The notes under the pieces are model-generated. The model was not told the DNA's origin and did not search any database. It saw only the letters and a program-made list of their open reading frames with translations. A stretch of DNA of 35,122 nt from Mnemiopsis leidyi (lineage: Eukaryota; Ctenophora; Tentaculata; Lobata; Bolinopsidae). Every line of letters starts with the position of its first letter. Positions within the stretch are counted from its first letter, which is position 1. Below are positions 1-10,825 of the stretch, piece after piece. Location: assembly GCA_000226015.1 (NCBI GenBank), contig JH152693.1, positions 269,611 through 304,732 on the forward strand, in the 5' to 3' direction. Both the position numbers and the translations under genes were made by a program.

Positions 1-898
1 GTACTGAAACTAGTCACTAAGCACCGGATATCAATATTGCAGCTAGGCCCTTCCGATTATACATTCCATAATTTCTCATTTGGTTGGATTCAGTTAAAAA
101 GTGGTTTACTTATTTTTGGCACACAGTTTAGATGCCCATAAGTCCCAAAATACTGAAGTTAGGAACATCATGCTTTCGAAATATGGTAGATTGATCCTTT
201 TGCTGTAACCTAAGAGTATTCAAGTAGTAGCACTTTAAGAGTGTTTAAGACTTTTTCCTTGTTAAAGGCACCTGACTTTAAAAAAAGGCCAAATCAGCAA
301 AAACGACCACTTAAAAAAAAACGTGTACTTAAGTACAATTGTACCAAATTGAATCTGATTACTTAAATACCTAGAATCAAATCCAATTATAAAAACAACT
401 GTCCAATGACAACACTCGAAAACCAACCAGCCCTTATGCCTATAAGCAGGACCCCAAGTAACCCTCCAATCAAGTGCCAGTATGAAGTCACGTGACACAA
501 AGCGGCACGACGTAGTGAGCAGTGATTCCATGATGTGAGGGTGCTGACTGTGCAATATGGAGAACGTGTAGTGTACACTCCACAACTCAGTTACAACTTA
601 CACCATTCGTTCTTCTCTTTCTCGGAACTTTGCCGGTTTTTTCTTCGCCTTAACTTCTGTGGTTAATGCCAGCATACCTTCCTTGCCTTGACTGGTGATC
701 AAGCTGTACAGGATCATACCCGACACTTGTGTTATAGCTTCCTCCAGGACTATAGCTAGCTGCTACTGCTAAGCAAAGCTAAGACAGTGTCCAACACGAA
801 CTTGTTTTGCTTCGAAAGGTGAAAAGACAAAATCTGATTGTGATAGCATCAGTGTAGGACTAGGAGGGTTAAAAGTAAGACTATAAAACTGAAGCACC
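1..898. other. Intergenic, upstream of the sulfotransferase gene
   Basis: No gene is supported here. The longest open frame (262-585, minus) has no recognisable domain and no good splice context. A TATAAA lies at 882-887, but it is only about 12 bases before the ATG at 899, too close to act as an ordinary TATA box for that start. The promoter of the plus-strand gene probably lies in this stretch, but I cannot point to a specific element. Confidence 0.5.
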
Positions 899-3800
899 AT
901 GCCACGGTTAGTAAACTGCATAAAGAACTGCTGCTTCTCACTGCTTCTTATTGGGCTGATCAGCGCTGTTTGTTCTCTGTTCGTCTGGCAGGCGGAGGTC
1001 TATCAAAGCACTATCGACGAACAGGTAGGAGTAGGACGGTTTAACTTACAGTCACTGTACTATTGGGTTGGTCTTTTTTATTTTGCGAATTTAAATAAAT
1101 TTTGCAGATCAGCAAGAAACTTGATTAACCCCTTGAGTTCAATTTCATGCTTATAACTGTGTTCGTGTTCTCAGTTCTCAATATAAAACTTGAGCGTTTG
1201 CCGGCCGCGGCCGCATCAGCAGATCGAATGCGATTTCACTACAGGTCTAATGTGAGTTATTCAAGGTACGGTTGATGAAGCTAGACATTTCTGCGATGAA
1301 AAAAGAGAACCATCTAATGGAGATCAAACTAAACGAGCAGTACGGAAAGCATGAAGATCTCAAAGAAGAATTCAGGTTTAAAGATTTTTAGTGTGCCACT
1401 GACAAGGTGTCGCTCTGTTGAATATGTTATTGTTTTGATCTCATAGCTATGAGAAGCTCAGAAACTTGCCCTCATGCCACTTTGTTGATTGTTGATCGAA
1501 ACCAACAGAAAGGTGATTATCAAAAGTCAAGACCTAATATCTTTCATCCCTTTCAGATACCTGCTTAAACAAGCAAAATGGTCAGTATCTGGTGACATAA
1601 AAGACGACAAAAGAAATGACTTATCAAACCAGGATACTCAAGGGGAGGAAAGAGATAAGGTGAAAACTTTCAACAAGCCCGAACTTCAAGAGGACAAGAA
1701 AAGAGAGGCCGGTAACCAAGGCAACGGCGAGGTTGACAACGCCCTTCAGGATGCTCTCAGGAACTTGAGAAATGAGAATGAGTTCGATCTTTCCAAGAGA
1801 ACACACATTCTCATAGTCTCAGAGAAAAGTATGTTTGGCAATTTGCCTTAAAACTTAGAGTATTGATTATGTTTGTGTCTAAATTTCATTTTATTGTTAT
1901 TATTCTCATCTAAAATCTTATGTTCGGTGCTACTGACAGTGACTAACATGTATTGAATTAAGACTGTTAAGAGTGATCAATATTCAATTTATCCGTTACT
2001 GCACCTCATGATGACAACTGGGTTTTTAATTTCTGCAGGGGGTGGTGGTCACGTGCTTTCAAAACTGATAGCTCATGACGAGAACATATTTTTCCTTCCT
2101 TCCATAAGCTCGGTGATAAAATCTTCTAAAGATTTTGACAAAGTCGCTCATTGCACAATTACCGATGGAGTTGTTGAATACTACAAAACTCATATCGGAG
2201 CAGCCTTGACTTCAAAATCGCTGGCTAAAGTTGGTATATTTTTACAATATATTACCAAATTAGTTCGTAGCGATCAACTAAAAGTTAGATATAACTACAA
2301 GCTGTTAAGCTATTTACTTGTTTAACGTGAGGATTTCTTAGGGAATCAGACAGAAATAATTAACATATTCGAATTGCTCAATTTGTCTGATCGAAAACAG
2401 CAGTAGCTGTCAAATGAACATGATTTGAGACAGTGCTTCATGACAGTTGACACCAAACTTCAGTTCTGTCCTGAAGGCAAGTGTAACACGGGCAACTTCA
2501 CGGCGGAAAACCTAGAACGAGAGTGCATGAGCAAACACGTGGCTGTGTTGGAGGGAAGCACTGAAAACTGGTCGTTGTAAGTTCATTTTAAGTTGATAAA
2601 GCGCTCCAGCGCTCCATTAGTAACCTTTCTAATAGTAATACATCTTGATAAATATGAGCATGCATGCACCGGTTAAACTTAAACTGATTATAATTATATT
2701 TATAGATATCCTGTCAAGTTCTTATGACTATATTTCGTCATTTCGACATGCCCTCATGATCTTGAAAACCAATTGTGAAGTTACTTCACACAGCCAGACA
2801 ATACAATTGACATCCCCATATTAACTATTATATTAGTTAGTAATAGTATTACTTTAACTGTATTACTGTAACTTTCCGACAGAGCGGTACTTGACAGTCT
2901 AGCGATGGAGATCGCCTACGTGAGGAGAGATCCCAGAGCCATCATATCCCGGTTGTTGGAAGACGGGGATATAACTGAGGAGGAAGTGCAGGTGTTTGCT
3001 GGTCAGCTCTGTGCTAGAGTCGACTCTTTCTCCTCCCACACCTCCAGCACCCACAATGTCTACCAGGTACTTTTATATGGGAGGGAAATGAAACTTTAAC
3101 TTTGAAATGGCCTAAAACTGTTCTGGTAGCTCAACTTCTGACTTTTTTAATCCTTAGCCAGTAGCCTATTCCTGAGATAGAGCTAGGAGTATGAGTATGG
3201 CGCGATTTGATCTAAATCTAATGATCAGTGTATATGTTAGGGCAGTAGTCGGCATATTTATAACATAACATGAATGTCCATGCAGATAATAGTAATACAA
3301 TTGAGCCCAATGACAGACCACTGGCCGATGGTTTCGAACAATGTAATGGCTGTTGGTTAATTGGTTAAATGCATACTGTCGTTGTATCTTATATTTTATG
3401 GTGACATTTTCTTAATAAACTTTCTCCCAGGTGTTCGACTACAAGAAGATCGCAGCCAGCCCCGTGACTTCACTCTCCCAACTTTACTACAAGCTGCTAG
3501 ATACGACCCATATACCCGACATTCAGCTTACAAAGGAGTACAAAAATGAACTATACCTCTCTATAGGCGAGTGGAAAAATAAGCTGCCGACAATAATTGT
3601 GGATGCTGTTAATGAAGAGTGTAAAACTGTTTTAGACACGTTATCACAGTGAGTTATCACGACTCATATATTATCTCAGAGAATAATTAAGAAGATTCTT
3701 GATTTAAAGGGGGTCAGATTTGTACATAATATCTCTGCTAAAAACCTAGACTATGAGAAGACTTTCTTTAAAAAACTTACTTACTCAAGATTGAGAGCGA

Positions 3801-4311
3801 GGCCAGTTTTATTACTGAAAACCATGGCAAAGGTTATGTAATGTTTACTGGTGACTAAATCAGCTGTCGATGACTACTAACTGTCGATGAAAATATTTAG
3901 GCCAGTTCTCAAATGTAACTAACTTCGAAAACGATCTCGCCACAATTTTCTGAATTCTGTTATCACCTAATACCATAACCTATTCCTATATTTACAACCA
4001 GTTTTCAGTATCATGTTGTATTTTCTGGATATCTGTTGAACTCAATTTTTGATCATAACCCCTTCTTTGACGCCGCCACGTAATGCGCCATGTTATTGAG
4101 CATGTACACACATAGTATTAATCAATAATCATTGACATCACTACAGTCAGATATTTGCAGATTGCAGTGTTTTTCTTTACAATTGACATTCAACTCCACC
4201 TCGGACCGACCAAAGGTTTTAGAGGTTGTAAAAAGTTATCTAAGTCGCGTTGTGCAAGAAGCAAATGCCAAATGTGTGGAATGTCAAGAAATAGATATTT
4301 TGGACAAATAG
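899..4311 (+). CDS. Carbohydrate sulfotransferase-like type II Golgi membrane protein, 8 exons
   Basis: Exons: 899-1024, 1266-1375, 1557-1828, 2039-2233, 2447-2576, 2883-3066, 3431-3648, 4161-4311. All introns are GT-AG, phases agree throughout, and the total is 461 aa. Residues 1-10 are a short cytosolic tail and about 11-31 a signal anchor ending in VWQ. Residues 43-79 look like a charged coiled-coil stem, and 88-159 are a hydrophilic linker. The sulfotransferase fold begins near 161 (THILIVSEKR). VRRDPRAIISR at 291-301 matches the family's 3'-phosphate-binding motif (VRDPRAxxxSR). DYKKIAASP at 342-350 and the terminal W387...C403 match the conserved C-terminal block. The family transfers sulfate from PAPS to Gal, GlcNAc or GalNAc hydroxyls in the Golgi; the acceptor here is unknown. 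The 5'-phosphosulfate loop is odd: RGGGHV (170-175) stands where relatives have RxGSSF. Start: the ATG directly before the signal anchor. The exon 2 start (1257 is also in phase) and the use of exon 8 are the least certain points. Without exon 8 the protein ends at 412. Confidence 0.82.
3649..3654 (+). promoter_or_regulatory. Splice donor overlapping a stop codon (alternative C-terminus)
   Basis: Exon 7 of the sulfotransferase ends CA|GTGAGT. Read through, the same bases give CAG TGA, so the protein stops after Gln412, about nine residues past the conserved Cys403, where family members normally end. Spliced to the acceptor at 4160/4161, the codon becomes CA|A, still Gln412, and 49 further residues follow to a stop at 4309-4311. 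Both outcomes are in frame. Which is used cannot be told from sequence. Confidence 0.5.
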
Positions 4312-4587
4312 AAAAATAATGTTATCAGCAGTTTTTGTTAAACAAGCATTATTTTTGATCAAAATCTAAACATGGTGAATGAACATTGAACATAAATGAT
4401 ATAGTTCCTGAAATCAATATAAATCATGGTATTGGTAAGTGAGCACTAATTCACTTATTATCAACTATCAGAAATCTACTCAGAAATCAGATTAAGATCA
4501 TGATCGAAAGGTTGAGAATATTTACTATATAAATAAAGTATTTTCCCAAAGTTCTGTTTTAAATGTCAATCAAAGAAACACAATTTC

Positions 4588-4593
4588 AATAAA
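4588..4593 (+). promoter_or_regulatory. Candidate poly(A) signal of the sulfotransferase gene
   Basis: AATAAA lies 277 bases after the exon 8 stop; another AATAAA is at 4532-4537. I found none between the alternative stop at 3652 and exon 8. This modestly favours a terminal exon at 4161 or a long 3' UTR. Confidence 0.4.
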
Positions 4594-4621
4594 ACTTTTT
4601 AAAAATTGATGAATCTGCAAT

Positions 4622-4627
4622 TTTATT
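4622..4627 (-). promoter_or_regulatory. Candidate poly(A) signal of the receptor gene
   Basis: This is an AATAAA on the minus strand, about 440 bases beyond the receptor stop. It is the first one I find downstream of that stop. It sits just past the plus-strand signal at 4588, so the two convergent transcripts would overlap at their 3' ends. Confidence 0.35.
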
Positions 4628-4795
4628 AACGTGAAGTCAATCGAATAATGGATATAGTCATAAAATGTCAAAAGTTAATTTAAAAATCGTATAAAGTCAT
4701 TCTCTGAACTCAGTTGCAGTTAAACTGATCAAATTCAACCCTTCTTCTCTTATCAAACACGATAATTCCCATTTCAATTTCCTTCATTTGCACAT

Positions 4796-5035
4796 ATGAC
4801 GTTGCAGCTTGTTAACGTGTATGCTCGACACAAAACACATGAATTACAAACAATAATACAACACTTTGTAGCTATCTCTGTTAAAATCAGCAGCAAGTCC
4901 TATCTGACACAGTCTCGATCTAATCTGATTGTTCAAAATTTCTTATTTTCTCTGAGTATAGACTCTCCGAGCTACTCTACTCAGAAAAAACAAGAAATTT
5001 TAAACAATATGAGATTCTTCTATGAGACTCATTAG
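4796..5035 (+). CDS. Small unidentified open frame between the convergent genes
   Basis: This is an open frame of 79 codons after an ATG, open a little further upstream to 4766. It could also begin as an exon at 4808, after a TTGCAG acceptor in phase 0. It has no recognisable domain. It contains a hydrophobic, helix-like segment (LQTIIQHFVAISVKI) and a Ser/Lys-rich end. It does not join in phase with exon 7 of the sulfotransferase (phase 2). It lies antisense to the likely 3' UTR of the receptor. It could be an alternative terminal exon of an unseen transcript or a chance open frame; I lean to chance. Confidence 0.18.
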   Translation: MTLQLVNVYARHKTHELQTIIQHFVAISVKISSKSYLTQSRSNLIVQNFLFSLSIDSPSYSTQKKQEILNNMRFFYETH

Positions 5036-5070
5036 TAATACTTCACGACTACACCAGTCCCGATCTAAGT

Positions 5071-7639
5071 TCAAGTAATAACCGTCTCGCCCGGCTTAGC
5101 AAGCTGCATGTCATCCTTATCTCGGCTTTTCTTCCGGGAGCAACTCAAAGATACCCCCTCGCCCAGGGAAGAAGATGTGTTACAGGTAGTGAAGCCTCGG
5201 CGACTGTTGGGACCTTTATTTACGGTACTGTTACGGGTCATTCTGAAGTGGATAACAGCGGGGATGGCTATCGAGAAGACAAGGAGGTAGAGAGGGTAGT
5301 TGATAAAGATCTGAGCTACTGCAGCGTTGTGCTGCGTGTGCTGAAAGATGGGAAAGGTTTTAATATGATAATATCCCAAATTTAAAACGAACCTTTATAG
5401 ATGAATGTATAAACATTAACTTTAAGTGGATATACTAGTTGACACTGGTGGATACTAGTTGATACGCCATAAAATCATATCTAACCTTTGAAAAGTAGTT
5501 TTCCTTTAAAACGTGAAAGAGAAGCTGGTCCACCACCATTAACTGAACAACAGAGTAACAAAACAGCTGCAGAGCCATCACTATTAACATAGTATAGCAC
5601 GCCCTGAAAAAAGTCTATTAATCATCGTTAATCCTCATGGAACGCAAGGATTGTGACCAATAATACAGATTTTCATCTTTGTGTAAAAAGTAAGGAACTA
5701 AATAATTTATTAATTAAATGATCAATTAACCAATAATGACCTAATTAAAACCTCACCTCTTAACTTTGACATCATTCGATAACTTTACTTTTTTCTTTTT
5801 TAACATCGCCACTGGTGACTGTAGAGTTCGTGTTACTTTCAATATTTTTGATGTTTTGCATTTTGGATCTAGCAGTTCTGGATCATGGCAATAACTGTTA
5901 TCATCTAAGTCTCCATCGTGTTTTCCATTCTCTAAACTCTCGTAACCTTTCCCGTTGTTGTTGGCACCTTCCCTTTGTTCAGCCCGTTTTTTGATCACCA
6001 GATTTTTCATCAGCAACAAGACAATGACCTGTCAGTGTTTAAATTATGAATCATAGTAAGCTTTAATCGTCCAACAATGATGATTCCGAACCCCGATTCA
6101 ATCATTCAATTGCTATTTGTTAATAAACTGTCTAATATTTGCATCATCAGAATTCACAGAATACACAATAAAATAAAGAGTTTTACCCAGATGCAGCAGA
6201 TGATGGTGAGAAGGTTGGTTAGAGTAAAGGGGATGAAGAAGTAGACCAAAATAACCAGACTCCTCATAAACCTCTGGTCCTGTCTGAACTTACTCAGTAC
6301 AGTGTACTGCAGATTCCAGTTACAGACACACTCATACGCGTGTTGTACGTACAGTCTGAGGTGCGCGACTTGGTTAGTTAAATTTAGTTACTAAGTTAGT
6401 TGAGGTGCTCGACTTTGTTAGTTAAATTTAATTAGTTAAGCGTGTTTAAAGGATGACCTGGTTCATATTTTATTATCCCGGTTAATGCAGTGATATTGAG
6501 AGCTTGTGGTTCGGTGAAAAATGTTGAAACTCCTGCTTACTTGTCAGCCATGAAGGGTGTTGCCATGGTTCCCAGATTAAATAGCCAGATAATTAGTAGC
6601 AACCATTTGTAGCCCCATTTTTGGATTCTGAACTTGTGAAATATTGGAAACTGCACTGAAATAGTAGAATTTTTAGCATTTTTAGGGTATCAATAAAATA
6701 TAAATTCCGTGGACAATTAATCATCAGTCCATATTATCAGTATAGTATGTCGTAACTAAGTAAATCGCAAAATTAGGCTTCTAAATCAGTATCAAGCAGC
6801 TACCTGCAAGCACCCGATCGACAGCTAACACTGTGCTAATATGAATTGTCATCCTCATCATCACATTGAAGATAAAGCCGCTGATGTTACAAAACACTTT
6901 GTTTAGCTCGTACTTAGCTACTCTACTACCAGCACCCCTCTCGTTTTTGTAGTCTACCCGTCCGTTATACAGAATCAGCCTGATAGGTGATTACTTCCTT
7001 GTTAAATGTGCTAAGAACGTTGTTTTAAATACGTTACAAGTTTAGAATTTTATGGGTTGCTTAGAACTTAATTATGCATTGCTTGAGCCGATGTTTTCTA
7101 CATCACCCCTGTAGAGAAGTTCGATTTGTTGCAAATATAATAATAATCTGCACATATGTTCTACATTGCATATACTCGGGAAGTAGCAAATTACCCGACT
7201 TACGATATGGGAGGAACACAGACCACGAGTAGAATCAAGTTTGAGATGACTAGATGGCCGTGTAGCTGGCGGGTTGGTTTGTTCAGCTTACTCTTCCTCA
7301 CAAACAGGTTCCAAAGTACCATCATGTTCATGAAGATACCCGGGGTTGAGAATATTGGGAGCAGGATTCCTAGAACCTGGATCAATCAGTGAATGTATTA
7401 GAATTTAGAATCAAGCAATAATTGCGTTCAAAGTTAAACCACTTAAACAGTTTAATAAGGTTTAATACATTTGGATAAATGTTCGTTAAATTTCCCACCT
7501 GATCTGCCACGGGAGAGAGGTGGTAACCTCTGTATTCTGTTGGGGTCCATGTACTTGTAGTAAAATTATAGTAGTAAGTGAAGCTTGTAGATGTTTCTGT
7601 CATGGTTTCGCCTAGATCGATATAATTATAAATGTTCAT
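5071..7639 (-). CDS. Class A (rhodopsin-like) G-protein-coupled receptor, 8 exons
   Basis: Exons in reading order: 7639-7499, 7376-7204, 6979-6804, 6655-6541, 6355-6187, 6028-5757, 5603-5486, 5340-5071. All introns are GT-AG, all phases match, and the product is 477 aa. Residues 1-47 are extracellular with a sequon at N25. TM1 is about 48-71 (N64 at 1.50) and TM2 about 88-103. Cys135 and Arg160 of DRV in TM3 are exactly 25 residues apart, as in the family. TM4 has W187 and P197. ECL2 carries C211/C213, and TM5 has P244. ICL3 is long, about 266-348, and basic. TM6 is about 350-373 and TM7 about 394-419, followed by a basic tail with many Ser and Thr. It should signal through heterotrimeric G proteins at the plasma membrane. 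The ligand is unknown and I cannot place it in a subfamily. Four switch motifs differ from consensus: N93 for D2.50, DRV for DRY, CYSV for CWxP, IPAVI for NPxxY. No part is missing. Confidence 0.88.
6356..6443. repeat. 44-base tandem duplication at an intron 3' splice site
   Basis: Two copies (6356-6399 and 6400-6443) lie directly at the acceptor of receptor exon 5. On the minus strand the exon-proximal copy ends in the working GCACCTCAG. The distal copy reads GCACCTCAA and has lost the AG. The copies differ at only a few positions, so the event looks fairly recent. Confidence 0.7.
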
Positions 7640-8365
7640 TTTGTAGGTTTAATGTTCTCAATCAAAGTAAAATTACAAGTTTTGATGATTCATATTATCA
7701 CAGTTTACACTTTGAAGCCAATTTGGACGAAAAGCAAAATTGATATCACATCCCCTTTCGCAATGAACGATATAGCCGATATTTGACCACCAAACAGTTA
7801 CACCAACAAAACAACTATGTTAGCGACCCTCCCCAGTCGGCCTATACCTTATGATAAGCGTTAGTCTCCAGTGTAAACATAGGATCCGCCCCGCAAATAA
7901 GGATTATAAGGCCGCACGCAGGACAAAGCAATACTAATAGGTAGCTAACCCGACACAAGTCAGCTCACGATGTTACATTTTTGTTAACTGATTTTTGTTG
8001 CCGATAAAGAATTTAAATCTCGTCTGAGAATTTAATAAACATCTTTGAATTCACGTCGCTTGTGCAATAATTCAGTTTGACGATTGCGCAAACGTGTTCT
8101 ATCGCATATTTTGATACAAAAACAGTGACATGGGTTTTACTGCTTAAAGGCTAAAATTAGCTCAAACAAATTCTTTTTCTTCTATTTATGAATAATTAAC
8201 ATATTGAACCTGTATTTAATCTATCTAGGTTTAAAGCGTGTAATGGGACTAGGAATAACGCAGAAGTAAAAACTAAAAAAAGAAACCAAACGACATTGAA
8301 AGTCATTGTGAACTACCTGTCATCTTGAAAGAAGACTGTAGATTCTAGCTAATTCTGATCATAGT

Positions 8366-8407
8366 TAAGTAGTTATGTAACGCCATTAAGTGGTTATGTA
8401 ACGCCAT
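8366..8407. repeat. 21-base direct repeat, two copies
   Basis: Two adjacent copies of TAAGTRGTTATGTAACGCCA plus T, at 8366-8386 and 8387-8407, differ by one base. Confidence 0.8.
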
Positions 8408-10280
8408 CTACCATATGATCCGTACTGAATAAAAGAAGGGATGAACCGGACAAACGAACCTCGAAGTCTAATTCTAATAAGCTCAATTTGCATCGAAATA
8501 CCTGCAATTAATCACTGTCAACAAGTTTGTGTTTGGATTTTGGTTAGATTTTTGGCAAATCCTGCATGAATTTCCTTGATTTTAGTACTTAAGAAGAATA
8601 TTAGCAGGTCCTAATTCTTGATCATTTAGCGATTACTAACGAAAAATCGAGTTGTTTATTGAATAATGACATTACTGAAAGGATGGAATTATCACCAATG
8701 ACCATATGAAAATTAAAATTTAAGTAATACTAATTATGCGCATAGCTTGACAAATGGTCTTTATAGAACGCGTCAAGGGCTATCACAGGCTTTTAGTACG
8801 ACTTTTTGCACCTTTAATTTACGTCTTGAAGGTGAATGTTTGTAGGCTAGTAGTCTTGTACTCCAAGGCTTTATGTTCGTTAAAACACGACCAGCAAACT
8901 ATAGCTGTAGTAATAACGTCGAGTTTCAATTTAACCGATGTCTAATTTCTATGTAGTGCGGAGGTCACATTCGGCATATAATTACAAAAATATTTCCTGA
9001 TTGCGAATATATGACCCGACGAAGATGCTCATACAACGGGTTGCGTAGACAATCAAAGCATTTACAATTTAACTTATTCCGTTTGGACCATTTGACTCTT
9101 TGAGCATGGCAATACGCGAAAGAATCATGTTGAGTATGAAAATTTAAAATTTTACCTTAATTTGATTTTGATAAAAAGAGCTCCCTCCCATAATTGAATC
9201 CATTGAAAGAGATACGATTTCGAAAAAAAAATCTTCAGCGGCTGCGGTTCGGCGGTTCCCAAGAGACAATAAAGCAATTAGCCGATTACATTAACATTGA
9301 CAATAAGTCCAGTTTGAACGGGGTCATAGTTTGAGTAAAGGGGCTAAGGTTTGGGTGACATGTAACTGCAGGTATTCGAGGTAACAACATACAAAAGGTT
9401 GATTAGACTTTTCAACACGAGGAGACACAGAGTAAAAGTAAGGTCATCCAACGTTTGCATTGGGTTGGTTTGGTGGTGTTGATAAGTTGGTTCAAGGTGA
9501 AAATACCACAATCTGTTCAGTGGTTGTGACTGTCCAGGGTGTTAAGGTACGCCGGTGGGTCCTGTTTTTTGCAAACCAGGAAAAGTCATTTTTAAGATAG
9601 CCATACATAACATGAATCTTAGTCAAAACTACACACAATTTTATTCAGACAATTGTACATTAACAAGTTCTGAAACAATCTATGGAAAAATGGTTATATT
9701 GCAACCCTACACTCTTCCAACGACTAGATTCCAAACGACTAGATCCAACGACTTTTCAGGTCTCCCAATATGAAAATTTGCTGAGGCCTCAATGAATGAC
9801 ACGTGCGGTTGAAACTTATAACACTACTGGAAGACAGTTTGCCGAAAGATATGCCAAATATGACCCATGTCTCAATTTTTAATGAGTCAACCCAGGTTTC
9901 GCTGGTCCACCTGTGACGTGAGGGTAGATATGTTTCGTTATTTCATCCGCAAAAACAATTTGACCACGCACTACGCAGTATAACTATAACTAGCATTTAG
10001 TCGATAATCTCGAACAAAAGTGATTGCGGAAAACCTTAAAAATAGTGCGAATCTTTCATGTACTGTCATAAAGCTCTCAGAGCTTGTTAACGTCTGAATA
10101 AAATTTAGCTTTATTTCGACAAGAATTGTGAGTTGAAAAGATTCTGTCAGTCAATTTCGACAAAAATATCGTTTTCCTGATTTGCAAATATGAGACTGCA
10201 GAAACACAATTTTAAATTGTTTTTGAATTCTAGTGGTTTAACTTGTCCATGGCAAGAATATAGCTGTTAAGACTATCTCA

Positions 10281-10363
10281 TATAGGTTACTATAGCTACA
10301 TAAAGCTACATAAAGCTACATAAAGGTTTCTATAGCTATAGATAAAGGTTTCTATAGCTACAT
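10281..10363. repeat. Short tandem repeat cluster
   Basis: Three head-to-tail copies of AGCTACATAA (10294-10323) are followed by two copies of a unit containing AGGTTTCTATAGCTA. This looks like slippage-type growth. Confidence 0.75.
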
Positions 10364-10775
10364 GGTTGAGTTAATTGAAAAGCTCTTGGAGAGCCCTTGC
10401 ACAACTAATTGTCGGTTCAATGACTCGAAATTCGCCATTCCGAAATGTAAATTAACCATAAACATCATGCTAAAAGTAGAAAGTGGATACATAAAAAAAT
10501 TTCATTGGAGATAATACTGTCCAATAACAATGGTTAACATATCTTTAACCAGACTGGCATAAAACTAAGTTTTTAAATTAATTCAGGCTTGTCAACCTGT
10601 AATGGCTGAACGGAGCAAAAGTAGGTTAAACAAAAAGACGTAGCGAAATTATGTTTACTGAATCCTTTTAACGAGGGTTAATAAAACAAAGAAGCATCGC
10701 TTTGTTATTCATCAACTATTGATGGCGACAAGAATGCTTAATGAACGATGTCATTTCTATAATATAATCTTATTA

Positions 10776-10825
10776 TCGAACAATATTGTTATTGAAGGAG
10801 TCGTGAATAATGAAATATTGTTCGA
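10776..10825. repeat. Inverted repeat with 12-base arms
   Basis: TCGAACAATATT at 10776-10787 is the exact reverse complement of 10814-10825, with a 26-base AT-rich spacer. No function is visible. Confidence 0.6.

Noticed and set aside
262-585. A 107-codon minus-strand open frame, and an overlapping frame with a transporter-like stretch (WHLIGGLLGVLLIGIRAGWF).
   Set aside because: The stretch recalls YdcZ-type (DUF606) transporters but is too short, the spacing is wrong and stops follow at once. No splice sites connect it to further exons.
882-887. TATAAA before the sulfotransferase start.
   Set aside because: Only about 12 bases from the ATG, so it would place transcription start inside or after the start codon.
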